Below are positions 57,117 to 64,000 of a stretch of DNA of 64,000 bases, one piece after another (position 1 is the stretch's first letter; every line of letters starts with the position of its first letter). A program made the position numbers and the translations under genes. A model generated the notes under the pieces. That model was not told where the DNA came from, made no database searches, and was given only the letters and a program-made list of their open reading frames with translations. The stretch is from CANJIV01 sp046330225 (GTDB lineage: Bacteria > Actinomycetota > Thermoleophilia > Solirubrobacterales > Solirubrobacteraceae): assembly GCA_046330225.1 (NCBI GenBank), contig JAXLTD010000008.1, positions 62,001-126,000 on the forward strand. The letters are read 5' to 3'.

Positions 57117-58216
57117 GCGGAGGCTCGCCAGATCGCCTCGCCGATCGCGGGGCCGGGCTCGGCGTCGTCCTCGCGGTTCGCGAGGGCGGCGACGCTGGTC
57201 CCGGTCTCGCGGTCGTAGCCGACGAAGGTGGAGAAGCCGCCGTAGGCGCCGTCGTGGCCGACGACCGGGCCGTCGATGACGACGCCCAGGCCGTAGCCGT
57301 CGCTGCCCGGCGTCGCGGTGGTCATCGCCCGCACCGACGCGGGACGCAGCAGCCGGCCGCCGAAGACGCCGGCGGCGAAGCGAGCGAGGTCCGGCGCGGT
57401 CGCGGCGATCCCGCCGTCGGTCCAGACGGGGCCGATCGCGTCGGAAGGCGGGCGGCCGCCGGGGAAGGTGTCCCCGAGCTCCCCGTTCACGGGCTCGGAG
57501 CCCCGCGCGAGCCCGTAGCCAGGCACCCGCTCCCGGAAGGAGAACGAGCGCAGGCCCAGCGGCCGGGCGATGAGCTGCTGCAGGGCGGCTTCGACGGAGC
57601 CTCCGGTCACGCGCTCGATCACGCGGCCGAGCGCGATGTAGTTCGCGTTCGTGTAGGCGAACCTCGCCCCGGGGGCGAAGGCGGGCGGATGCCGGGCGAT
57701 CGCGCGGAGCACCTCGTCGCGCGTGAAGCGGTGGCGCGGATCCTCCGCCGCGGCGTCCAGCGCCGGGTCGTCGTACTCCGGCAGGCCGCTGCGGTGGGCG
57801 AGCAGCATCCGGATCGTGATTTCGCGTGCGTTTGGGAGCGTCGGCACAAACCGGCTCAGGCGGTCGTCGAGCGACAGGCGGCCCGTCTCAGCCAGCCGCA
57901 TGATCATCGCGGCCACCGCCAGCTTCGTCACCGAGGCGAGGATGAACCGGTCGCGGGGCCCCAGGCGCTGGGCGCGGCCGGTGCCCACGCGGCCGGAGGT
58001 GCCTGACCACACGACGCGCCCGTCTGTCACGACGGCGGCAGCGGCGCCCGGCGCGCCGGTGGCGCGGCGCGCCCGGTCCAGCGCGGCGTGCAGCCGGGCG
58101 GCCCGTGCCGCCGCCGCAGCGCCCGCCTGGCCGGGGTCGGCGGCGGCGCCCCCGCCGCAGGCCGCGCCGAGCCCGGCCGCAGCCAGCACGGCAGCGGCCG
58201 CCGCCAGCGGCTTCAC
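57113..58216 (-). CDS. Beta-lactamase-fold serine hydrolase, probable lipoprotein
   Basis: A 367-residue class C/esterase-type hydrolase. A signal peptide with Cys20 (GLGAAC) is a weak lipobox. SVTK has Ser95 and Lys98, YTNAN near 183 supplies the Tyr-x-Asn, and GHDGAYGG near 319 replaces the KTG motif. Such proteins are usually D-amino-acid peptidases or esterases, not resistance enzymes. The GTG start overlaps the murB stop by 4 nt (GTGA), so they are co-translated. Convergent overlap of 4 nt with the aminotransferase gene. Confidence 0.85.
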   Translation of the reverse strand: MKPLAAAAAVLAAAGLGAACGGGAAADPGQAGAAAAARAARLHAALDRARRATGAPGAAAAVVTDGRVVWSGTSGRVGTGRAQRLGPRDRFILASVTKLAVAAMIMRLAETGRLSLDDRLSRFVPTLPNAREITIRMLLAHRSGLPEYDDPALDAAAEDPRHRFTRDEVLRAIARHPPAFAPGARFAYTNANYIALGRVIERVTGGSVEAALQQLIARPLGLRSFSFRERVPGYGLARGSEPVNGELGDTFPGGRPPSDAIGPVWTDGGIAATAPDLARFAAGVFGGRLLRPASVRAMTTATPGSDGYGLGVVIDGPVVGHDGAYGGFSTFVGYDRETGTSVAALANREDDAEPGPAIGEAIWRASA

Positions 58217-59274
58217 AGCGTGAGCCCCACCAGCACGGGCTCGGCCTCGAGGTCGACGCCGAACGCGTCGAAGACGCCGTCGCGCAGCTCGCGGGCCAGC
58301 GCGATCAGCTCGGCGGCCGTCCCGCCGCCGCGGTTCGTGATCGCCAGGGTGTGCTTCGAGGAGAGCCGGACGGCCCCGGCACCGTGCCCCTTCGCGAACC
58401 CGGCGTGCTCGATCAGCCAGGCCGCCGAGGTCTTCGTGCGACCGCCGGGCTCCGGGTAGGCCGGTGGCTCGGCGTCCGGGCCCAGGCGGGCGGCCGCCCG
58501 TGCCCGCAGGTCGGCGAACGCGCGCTCCTCGAGGATCGGGTTGGTGAAGAACGACCCCGCTGACGCGGTGTCGGCATCGGCCGGGTCGAGCACCATGCCC
58601 TTGGCCTGGCGGAGGTCGAGCACGGCCTCGCGCACATCGGCCATCGGCGCGCGGGCGCCGACCTCGACGCCCAGGCGGAGCGCGAGCTCCGGGTAGCGGA
58701 TCGGGCCAGAGCGCCGCGAGCGGTCCAGCGCGAACGTGACCTCGAGGACGACGTGACGGTCGCGGCGCTTGAACGCCGAGCCGCGGTACGTGAACTGGCA
58801 CGCGTCCGGAGCGAGGTCCACGATCTCTCCGGCCTCGCGATCGTAGGCCCGGACGGTGCGGATCGTCTCGGCCACCTCCTGGCCGTAGGCGCCGACGTTC
58901 TGGATTGGCGTCGCGCCGGCAGAGCCCGGGATTCCGGACAGGCATTCGATGCCCGCGAAGCCGTGGGCGACGGCGCGCTCGACCAGGGCATCCCACGGCT
59001 CGCCGGCCTCGACGGTCACGCCGACGTGCCCGTCGCGCGGCGCCACGTGCACGCCGCGGCTCACCAGCCGCACGACCGTGCCGGCGAATCCAGCGTCGGC
59101 GATGACGACGTTCGAGCCGCCCGCGAGGACGAGCACGGGCTCGCCCGCAGCGTCCGCAGCCCGGACCGCGGCGACGGCCTCGTCGGCGGTCGCGGCCTCC
59201 ACGAGCGTCGCCGCCGGGCCCCCGATGCCGAGGGTGGTCAGCGGCGCGAGCGGTACGTTTTCGTCGATGCGCAC
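58213..59274 (-). CDS. murB: UDP-N-acetylenolpyruvoylglucosamine reductase
   Basis: A 353-residue flavoenzyme of peptidoglycan synthesis, reducing UDP-GlcNAc-enolpyruvate with NADPH. PLTTLGIGGPA near the N-terminus and VLAGGSNVV near 55 are FAD contacts. SGIPGSAGATPIQNVGAYGQE near 118, SAGSFFTNP with the catalytic Ser, and the final Glu/Arg region fit type I MurB. GTG 59274 is chosen: TACCCT lies 6 nt before it, while the GTG at 59316 adds residues not normal for MurB. It stands away from other mur genes. Confidence 0.95.
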   Translation of the reverse strand: MRIDENVPLAPLTTLGIGGPAATLVEAATADEAVAAVRAADAAGEPVLVLAGGSNVVIADAGFAGTVVRLVSRGVHVAPRDGHVGVTVEAGEPWDALVERAVAHGFAGIECLSGIPGSAGATPIQNVGAYGQEVAETIRTVRAYDREAGEIVDLAPDACQFTYRGSAFKRRDRHVVLEVTFALDRSRRSGPIRYPELALRLGVEVGARAPMADVREAVLDLRQAKGMVLDPADADTASAGSFFTNPILEERAFADLRARAAARLGPDAEPPAYPEPGGRTKTSAAWLIEHAGFAKGHGAGAVRLSSKHTLAITNRGGGTAAELIALARELRDGVFDAFGVDLEAEPVLVGLTL

Positions 59275-59280
59275 GGCGAC

Positions 59281-59286
59281 AGGGTA
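59281..59286 (-). promoter_or_regulatory. Probable -10 box (leaderless) of murB
   Basis: TACCCT on the minus strand, 6 nt before GTG 59274. Confidence 0.5.
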
Positions 59287-59378
59287 GGCGCCGGCGGCCC
59301 GGGCGCCCTCTGTCACCCTTTCGCAAGGTGTGCGCCGTACCCTCTGAACACCACCGTGCGACCGGCAGGAGCCCGTTC

Positions 59379-60050
59379 ATGAGCCTCACCGACTTCCTCT
59401 TCCGTCACAAGACCGAGCTGCCCGCGCCCGACCAGGCGCTCCCGGGCCGTGACACGCCGATGCCCGTGCCCGCCCGCCACGAGGTGCTCGGCACCCCGCT
59501 GCAGCCGCCCTTCCCGGAGGACACCGAGCGGGCGATCTTCGGTCTCGGCTGCTTCTGGGGTGCCGAGCGGGCGTTCTGGACGCTGCCCGGCATCTACACG
59601 ACCGCCGTCGGCTACGCGGGCGGCTTCACGCCGAACCCGACCTACGAGGAGGTCTGCTCAGCGCGGACCGGCCACAACGAGGTCGTGCTCGTCGTCTACC
59701 GGCCCGCTGAGATCTCCTACGAGGAGCTGCTCGCCGCGTTCTGGGAGGGCCACGATCCCACTCAGGGGATGCGCCAGGGCAACGATGTCGGGACCCAGTA
59801 CCGGTCGGGCATCTACACGTTCGGCGACGCGCAGGCCGCGGCTGCCGCGGCGTCGCGCGAGCGCTACCAGGCGGCGCTGCAGGACCGCGGCCTCGGCGAG
59901 ATCACGACCGAGATCGTCCCGGCGCCGGACTTCTACTACGCCGAGGACTATCACCAGCAGTACCTGGCCAAGAACCCGAACGGCTACTGCGGCCTCGGCG
60001 GGACCGGCGTGTCCTGCCCGGTCGGGGTCGCGCCGGCGCCCGGGCGCTAG
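59379..60050 (+). CDS. msrA: Peptide-methionine (S)-S-oxide reductase
   Basis: A 223-residue MsrA. GLGCFWGAERAF at residues 56-67 has the catalytic Cys58. SARTGHNEV near 105, the HDPTQGMRQGNDVGTQYRS block near 139-157, and late Cys in NGYCGLGGTGVSCPVG for thiol resolution match the family. It repairs oxidised methionine with thioredoxin. ATG 59379 follows AGGAG at 10 nt. Its length and the extra C-terminal Cys pair fit the longer actinobacterial form. Confidence 0.95.
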   Translation: MSLTDFLFRHKTELPAPDQALPGRDTPMPVPARHEVLGTPLQPPFPEDTERAIFGLGCFWGAERAFWTLPGIYTTAVGYAGGFTPNPTYEEVCSARTGHNEVVLVVYRPAEISYEELLAAFWEGHDPTQGMRQGNDVGTQYRSGIYTFGDAQAAAAAASRERYQAALQDRGLGEITTEIVPAPDFYYAEDYHQQYLAKNPNGYCGLGGTGVSCPVGVAPAPGR

Positions 60051-60054
60051 GCGG

Positions 60055-60098
60055 CCGGTCGCCGCGCCGCGCGGTCCGGTCGGTCGGCGACCGGACCG
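60055..60098. terminator. Hairpin(s) after msrA
   Basis: Two overlapping inverted repeats directly after the stop: CCGGTCGCCG (60055-60064) with CGGCGACCGG (60085-60094), and CGGTCCGGT (60072-60080) with ACCGGACCG (60090-60098). Either could end transcription. No T-tract. Confidence 0.5.
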
Positions 60099-60135
60099 GC
60101 GCGGGCGAGGCCGGCGCGCCTCAGCCATCCGTTGG

Positions 60136-60170
60136 CGATCTGGTGCGTCTCAGCCACCTGATCGGTGGTT
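60136..60170. terminator. Overlapping inverted repeats before the SHOCT gene stop
   Basis: CGATC-T-GGTG (60136-60145) can pair with CACC-T-GATCG (60155-60164), and CCACC with GGTGG (60154-60168). The shared bases make the two folds mutually exclusive. Probably the terminator of the convergent SHOCT gene. Confidence 0.4.
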
Positions 60171-60224
60171 GAAAGCGCGAAGAACCCCCCGGGGCCTGGC
60201 GTTGCCGAGGCGCGGCCCGCCCGG

Positions 60225-60935
60225 CTACAGATCCTCGAGGAGCCGCTTCTTGGACTCCTCGAACTCCTCGGCGGACAGGATCCCCGCGTCGCGCAGCTTT
60301 GCGAGCTTCTCGATCTGCGCGACGGGGTCCGTGCCGCCGCCAGCCGGCGCCGCGCCGGGGATCGCGGGCATCGTGCCGCCCACGCCGGGGAATGCCGTGC
60401 CCGCGCCCCCCTGCTGCCACTGCGCGGCCATGGCCATCGCCTGGCGAACCTTCTCGGCCATCTCCTCGCCCTGCGCGCCCGGGAACATCTGCTTGACGTA
60501 TTCGGCGGGATCGGTGCCCGGCGGCACGTTGATCGCCTGACCGCCGCCCACGACGACCGGCGGCCCCGCGCCCCCGGCGGTTCCGCCCCCGCCGGCCTGG
60601 CGCGCCTTCAGGGCCGCGGCCATCTGCTCGGCCGCCTGGCGGCCCCGATCGTCGCCGGTCTCGACCTCGTCCCACTCGATGCGCAGATGGCTCGGGTCGT
60701 GCCGATCGACTGTCACGGGGAGCGTGCGGCCGGGCCACGGGTACTTCTTGGCGGACACCATGCAGGAGTACTCGAGGGCGTAGGGGTCCATGCCCTCAGG
60801 CGAGACGGTGAGGTTCATGCTGCAGTTGAAGCTCGACGCGTGGTCCGGCGGGCTGCTGATCGCCACCACCACGGCGGTGCCGCGAACCGGGTCGTCGATC
60901 CGCTTGCTGTTCACCCAGTCGCCAATGAGCCCCAT
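60225..60935 (-). CDS. SHOCT-domain protein
   Basis: A 236-residue cytoplasmic protein. The first 100 residues form a beta-rich domain (GTAVVVAISSPPDHASSF, YPWPGRTLPVTVDRHDP). A Gly/Pro-rich linker follows, and the last 35 residues are a SHOCT helix pair (QIEKLAKLRDAGILSAEEFEESKKRLL), which usually mediates oligomerisation. Function unknown. ATG 60935 is preceded by GGAGGCGGGC, a usable ribosome binding site. Confidence 0.8.
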   Translation of the reverse strand: MGLIGDWVNSKRIDDPVRGTAVVVAISSPPDHASSFNCSMNLTVSPEGMDPYALEYSCMVSAKKYPWPGRTLPVTVDRHDPSHLRIEWDEVETGDDRGRQAAEQMAAALKARQAGGGGTAGGAGPPVVVGGGQAINVPPGTDPAEYVKQMFPGAQGEEMAEKVRQAMAMAAQWQQGGAGTAFPGVGGTMPAIPGAAPAGGGTDPVAQIEKLAKLRDAGILSAEEFEESKKRLLEDL

Positions 60936-61102
60936 GCCCGCCTCCGATCCGCGTCGCCGGTGGCAAGCGTAGTCCGCGAGTCCGGCGGCGTCGAGGTGCG
61001 GGCGCGAGCCGCCGGCCTCGAGTCAAGCGGGGCCGCCCAGGAGCCGAGTAGATTGCGGCGGGCCCCGTCCGCGTGTGTCCGCGCGCGCCAGGGCCGACCC
61101 TC

Positions 61103-62491
61103 ATGGTCTTCCGACAGTTCATCCACGACGATCTCGGCTGCGCCTCCTACGTCGTCGGCGACGACGCCGCCGGCGAGGCGGCGGTCATCGACCCGGGCCT
61201 GGATGTCGAGGCCTACCTGGCGTTCGCCGGGTTCGCGGGGGTGCGGATCACGCACATCCTCGAGACGCACAACCACGCGGATCACGTCTCCGGGCACGGG
61301 CGGCTCGCCGCCGCGACCGGCGCGACCATCCACGTGAGCCGGCTGGCCGAGGCCGAGTATCCGCATGACCCGATCGACGACGGGTGGGAGCTGCCGATCG
61401 GGTCGGTCCGCATTCGGGCGATCGCGACACCCGGCCACCGGCCGGAGCACACGGCGTTCGCCCTCATCGACACCGCGCGCGCGCCGGAGCCGTGGGCCGT
61501 GCTCACGGGCGACACCCTGTTCGTCGGCGACATCGCCCGGCCGGACCTGGCCGTCGAGAAGTCCGAGGGCGCGCGCGGGATCTTCCACAGCCTGCGCGAG
61601 CGCCTGCTCCCGCTCGGCGACGACGTCGAGGTCTGGCCCGGGCATCTCGGCGGATCGCTCTGCGGCGGCCCGGCCATGGACATGAAGATCTCGTCCACGA
61701 TCGGGTTCGAGCGGCGCCACAACCCGCTGCTCGGAATCGAGGACGAGGCCGCCTTCGTGGCCGAAGCGATCGCCGACCTCCCGCCCCAGCCCCCGACCGT
61801 GGCCGCGGTCGTCGCCCGCAACCGGGGCCCGCTCGCCGACGACTCCATCGGCTCCCGCGCCCTCACGCCGCTCGAGGTGGCCCGCCACGCGGAGGCGGGC
61901 GACCTCGTCGTCGACATCCGCTCCGAGCGGCAGTTCGATCAGGCGCACGTCCCGGGAGCGGTGTGCCTCACCACGCTGCACGCCGGCTTCGGCTCCCGCC
62001 TCGGGTGGCTGGCGGGCACCGAGCGCCCGGTCGTGCTCGTCGGACGCGATGACGAGGACGCCGGCCGGGCCGCGCGGCTTGCCGCCTCCGTCGGCGTCAC
62101 CCGCGTCGCCGGGCACCTCGGCGGCGGCATGACGGCCTGGCAGGAGGACGGCCGGCCCACCGAGTCGATCGCGCGGATGGCCGCCGCCGACCTGCCCGCG
62201 GCCCTCGCTGCCGATCCGGCCCTGCAGGTGCTCGACGTTCGCGAGGCCTCCGAATGGGCCGAGGGCCACGTGCCTGGCGCGGTGCACGTCCCGTACCACG
62301 CGATCGCTGCCGTGCCCGACGGGATCGACCCGGAGCGGCCGGTCGCCGTCGTGTGCGCGTCGGGGCGCCGCAGCGCGGTCGGGGCGAGCGTCCTGCGCCG
62401 CCTCGGGGTGCAGGACGTCGTCCACGTCGTCGACGGCGGCGTGCCGGAGCTGGCGCTCGCCGGCCTGGCGCTCGAGCCGGGCGCGGGCTGA
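61103..62491 (+). CDS. Metallo-beta-lactamase-fold protein with two rhodanese domains
   Basis: A 462-residue protein. Residues 1-250 form a persulfide-dioxygenase/glyoxalase-II-like MBL fold: HNHADH (His56, His58, Asp60, His61) with later VWPGHLGG and GDTLFVGD metal sites. Rhodanese domain 1 (about 265-350) has GRDDEDAG where the active-site Cys would be, so it is inactive. Domain 2 (about 370-455) has CASGRR with Cys418. Sulfur transfer or persulfide oxidation is the likely role. TAGATT lies 49 nt upstream, so the mRNA probably has a short leader. Confidence 0.9.
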   Translation: MVFRQFIHDDLGCASYVVGDDAAGEAAVIDPGLDVEAYLAFAGFAGVRITHILETHNHADHVSGHGRLAAATGATIHVSRLAEAEYPHDPIDDGWELPIGSVRIRAIATPGHRPEHTAFALIDTARAPEPWAVLTGDTLFVGDIARPDLAVEKSEGARGIFHSLRERLLPLGDDVEVWPGHLGGSLCGGPAMDMKISSTIGFERRHNPLLGIEDEAAFVAEAIADLPPQPPTVAAVVARNRGPLADDSIGSRALTPLEVARHAEAGDLVVDIRSERQFDQAHVPGAVCLTTLHAGFGSRLGWLAGTERPVVLVGRDDEDAGRAARLAASVGVTRVAGHLGGGMTAWQEDGRPTESIARMAAADLPAALAADPALQVLDVREASEWAEGHVPGAVHVPYHAIAAVPDGIDPERPVAVVCASGRRSAVGASVLRRLGVQDVVHVVDGGVPELALAGLALEPGAG

Positions 62492-64000
62492 TGGCTCGCC
62501 GGCTCGCCGTGCGCCGCGACCTGCCCAGGCCGCTGCGCTGGCTCATGCGGGTGCCGATCGCGGCGCCGCAGATCATCGCGGTCGTCGTTCTCGCGCTCCT
62601 GGCCTCGCGCAACTCCGGCTTCGCCGCCACCCGCTGGTACCCGGCGGCGCTGTTCCTCGCTGCGCTCCTGGCCGTGTGCCTCTTCACGGTCCCGCGCCGC
62701 ACGGACGTGCCGCGCTCGGTGTGGATCGCCGTCGGAGCCTTGGCGGGCCTGACGGCGTGGAGCTACCTCTCGATCCTGTGGGCTGACGACCAGGGTGCCG
62801 CCTGGACGGGCTCGAACCGCACGCTGTTCTTCCTCGTCTGCTTCGCGCTGTTCGCGCTGTGGCGCCAGCGCGGCCGGCACGCCGTGCTCGTGCTGGGCCT
62901 CTGGACCGCCTGGCTGATCGGCCTGGCGGTCGTGACGCTCGTCCAGGTCGACTCGGCGACGAACCTCGACCCGCTGTTCATCGGCGACCGCCTCTCCTCG
63001 ATCGCGGGCTATCCGAACGCCACCGCGGCGGCGCTCCTCATGGGCTTCTTCCCGGCGGTGGTGCTGGCCGGCCGGCGCGAGCTGCCGTGGTGGCTGCGGG
63101 CGCTCTTCGCTGGCGGCGCCGTCGTGTGCTTCGACGTGGCCCTCCTGTCCCAGAGCCGCGGCGCGATCTACTCGTTCCCGATCGTGATCGCGCTCATGTT
63201 CATCTTCGTGCCCGGCCGGCTGCGGACGCTGGCGGTGCTCGCCGCGGTGGGCGTCGGTCTTGCCCTCACGGTGCCGGAGATCCTGTCCGACCTCGACGCC
63301 TTCGCGAACCGGCGGTCGCCGGCGGCGCTCGACGGCCTCGGCCAGATCGTCGGGATCGCCGCCGCCGCGACGGCGGTGATCGTGGCCATCGCCGCCTGGG
63401 TCGACGCCCGAACCGAGGTCCCCGAGGCCACCGCGGCGCGGGCCCGCCGGCGGGTGGGGATCGTCGCGATCGTCGTCGTGGCGATCGGCCTGATCGGCGC
63501 GGTGGCGGTGGCGGGCGATCCCGGCGGCCGCGTCTCGCGCGCCTGGGACTCGTTCAAGGGCGGCTACTCCTCGACCCAGTCGGGCAGCCGCCTGGCCGGG
63601 GGCCTCGGCAGCAACCGCTACGACTTCTACCGGGTCGCCCTGAACCAGTTCACCGCGGCCCCGCTCACCGGCGCCGGCGCCGAGAACTTCCTCGAGGACT
63701 ACCTCGTCCAGCGCCGCAGCGGCGAGACGCCGCGCTATCCGCACAGCGTGGAGATGCGCACGCTCGGCCAGCTCGGGCTCGTCGGGGCGGCCCTGCTGCT
63801 CGGGCTGCTGATCGCCGCCGGGGCCGCGATGTGGTCGGCGCTGCGCCAGTCCGAGCCGCTGGCGGCGGCCGTGGCCGGCGCCGCCGCCTTGGTGTTCGCC
63901 TACTGGTTCGTCCACGGCTCGTTCGACTGGTTCTGGGAGTACGCCGGCCTCGGCGGCCCCGCGTTTGCCATGCTCGGGCTCGCGTGCGGGCTCGTGCCGC
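62491..64000 (+). CDS. O-antigen-ligase-family membrane protein (partial at window end)
   Basis: Visible part 503 codons, no stop before the window end. About ten hydrophobic helices. GYPNATAAALLMGFFPA and SQSRGAIYSFP near residues 175-225 are typical of the Wzy/O-antigen ligase family, and a long extracellular loop follows with GSNRYDFYRVALNQF and PLTGAGAENFLEDYLVQRR ending in YPHSVEMRTLGQLG, the usual conserved His region. It joins glycan units outside the membrane. ATG 62491 overlaps the TGA of the preceding gene (TGATG). Confidence 0.85.
   Translation, partial: MARRLAVRRDLPRPLRWLMRVPIAAPQIIAVVVLALLASRNSGFAATRWYPAALFLAALLAVCLFTVPRRTDVPRSVWIAVGALAGLTAWSYLSILWADDQGAAWTGSNRTLFFLVCFALFALWRQRGRHAVLVLGLWTAWLIGLAVVTLVQVDSATNLDPLFIGDRLSSIAGYPNATAAALLMGFFPAVVLAGRRELPWWLRALFAGGAVVCFDVALLSQSRGAIYSFPIVIALMFIFVPGRLRTLAVLAAVGVGLALTVPEILSDLDAFANRRSPAALDGLGQIVGIAAAATAVIVAIAAWVDARTEVPEATAARARRRVGIVAIVVVAIGLIGAVAVAGDPGGRVSRAWDSFKGGYSSTQSGSRLAGGLGSNRYDFYRVALNQFTAAPLTGAGAENFLEDYLVQRRSGETPRYPHSVEMRTLGQLGLVGAALLLGLLIAAGAAMWSALRQSEPLAAAVAGAAALVFAYWFVHGSFDWFWEYAGLGGPAFAMLGLACGLVP

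Noticed and set aside
57113..58216. True antibiotic-resistance beta-lactamase
   Set aside because: The third motif is HDG and the protein is coupled to murB, as in housekeeping serine hydrolases.
60121..60180. Same element as the hairpin at 24184
   Set aside because: They share short blocks (GATC, CACC, CTCAGC) but the order and arms differ, so common origin cannot be supported.
1..64000. tRNA, rRNA, CRISPR, insertion sequence or prophage
   Set aside because: None was seen on reading. No transposase, integrase or cas-like protein occurs, and gaps between genes are short.

Overview
The window is very GC-rich, with third codon positions almost all G or C, dense gene packing and many GTG starts. 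Together with the gene content (F420-type nitroreductase and PPOX-fold proteins, DUF1275, DUF2294 and DUF4395 proteins, an NhaA-DsbA fusion, a group 3b [NiFe] hydrogenase, paired acyl-CoA dehydrogenases with a TetR regulator) this points to a chromosome segment of an actinobacterium. Thermoleophilia (Solirubrobacter/Gaiella-like) is my best guess, an inference from content without a search. I see no rRNA, tRNA, CRISPR array, insertion sequence or prophage. No gene-free gap reaches 300 bases.

Layout. 1-8.5 kb: start of a secreted protein, a methyltransferase, a secreted matrixin-like protease with a PKD domain, an APH-like kinase fused to a DUF7065-like domain, and a compact group (zinc-ribbon protein, DUF2294, acyl-CoA desaturase) whose three start regions share one leader motif. 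8.5-16 kb: NhaA-DsbA fusion, a GGCT-like protein overlapping a secreted GH31 glycosidase, and an amine-oxidase-like flavoprotein. 16-24 kb: envelope and secreted proteins, a class II amidotransferase, acetolactate decarboxylase, a short-chain dehydrogenase and an SGNH hydrolase. 24-32 kb: TetR plus two acyl-CoA dehydrogenases in one operon, membrane proteins, a berberine-bridge-type oxidase with a small partner, a Tat-exported hydrolase. 32-39 kb: carbamate kinase, an internally deleted P450, a flippase-like protein, an FGGY kinase translationally coupled to a sphingosine-phosphate-lyase homologue, and an AraC-VOC fusion. 38.8-44.4 kb: flavodoxin followed by a tightly overlapping six-gene hydrogenase operon. 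44.4-54 kb: cupin, PPK2, nitroreductase-like protein, GspE/PilB ATPase, NarL-type two-component system, HAD phosphatase, a large secreted hydrolase and a PH-domain membrane protein. 54-64 kb: P450, class III aminotransferase, a beta-lactamase-fold lipoprotein overlapping murB, MsrA, a SHOCT protein, a metallo-beta-lactamase/double-rhodanese protein, and an O-antigen-ligase-like protein cut by the window end.

How the genes work together. The clearest functional units are the hydrogenase operon (NAD(P)H-linked H2 metabolism, with its own protease and a cyclic-nucleotide-fold protein inside), the TetR/acyl-CoA dehydrogenase operon (fatty acid or steroid side-chain oxidation), the two-component pair and the kinase/lyase pair. 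A window-wide pattern is a TAnnnT hexamer 6-8 nt before the start codon of at least fifteen genes that lack a Shine-Dalgarno sequence. I read this as the -10 box of leaderless transcripts and used it to choose several starts. The main candidates for new biology are the shared leader motif at 6.37-7.05 kb, the kinase/lyase pair, the cyclic-nucleotide-fold protein inside the hydrogenase operon, and the AraC-VOC read-through fusion.
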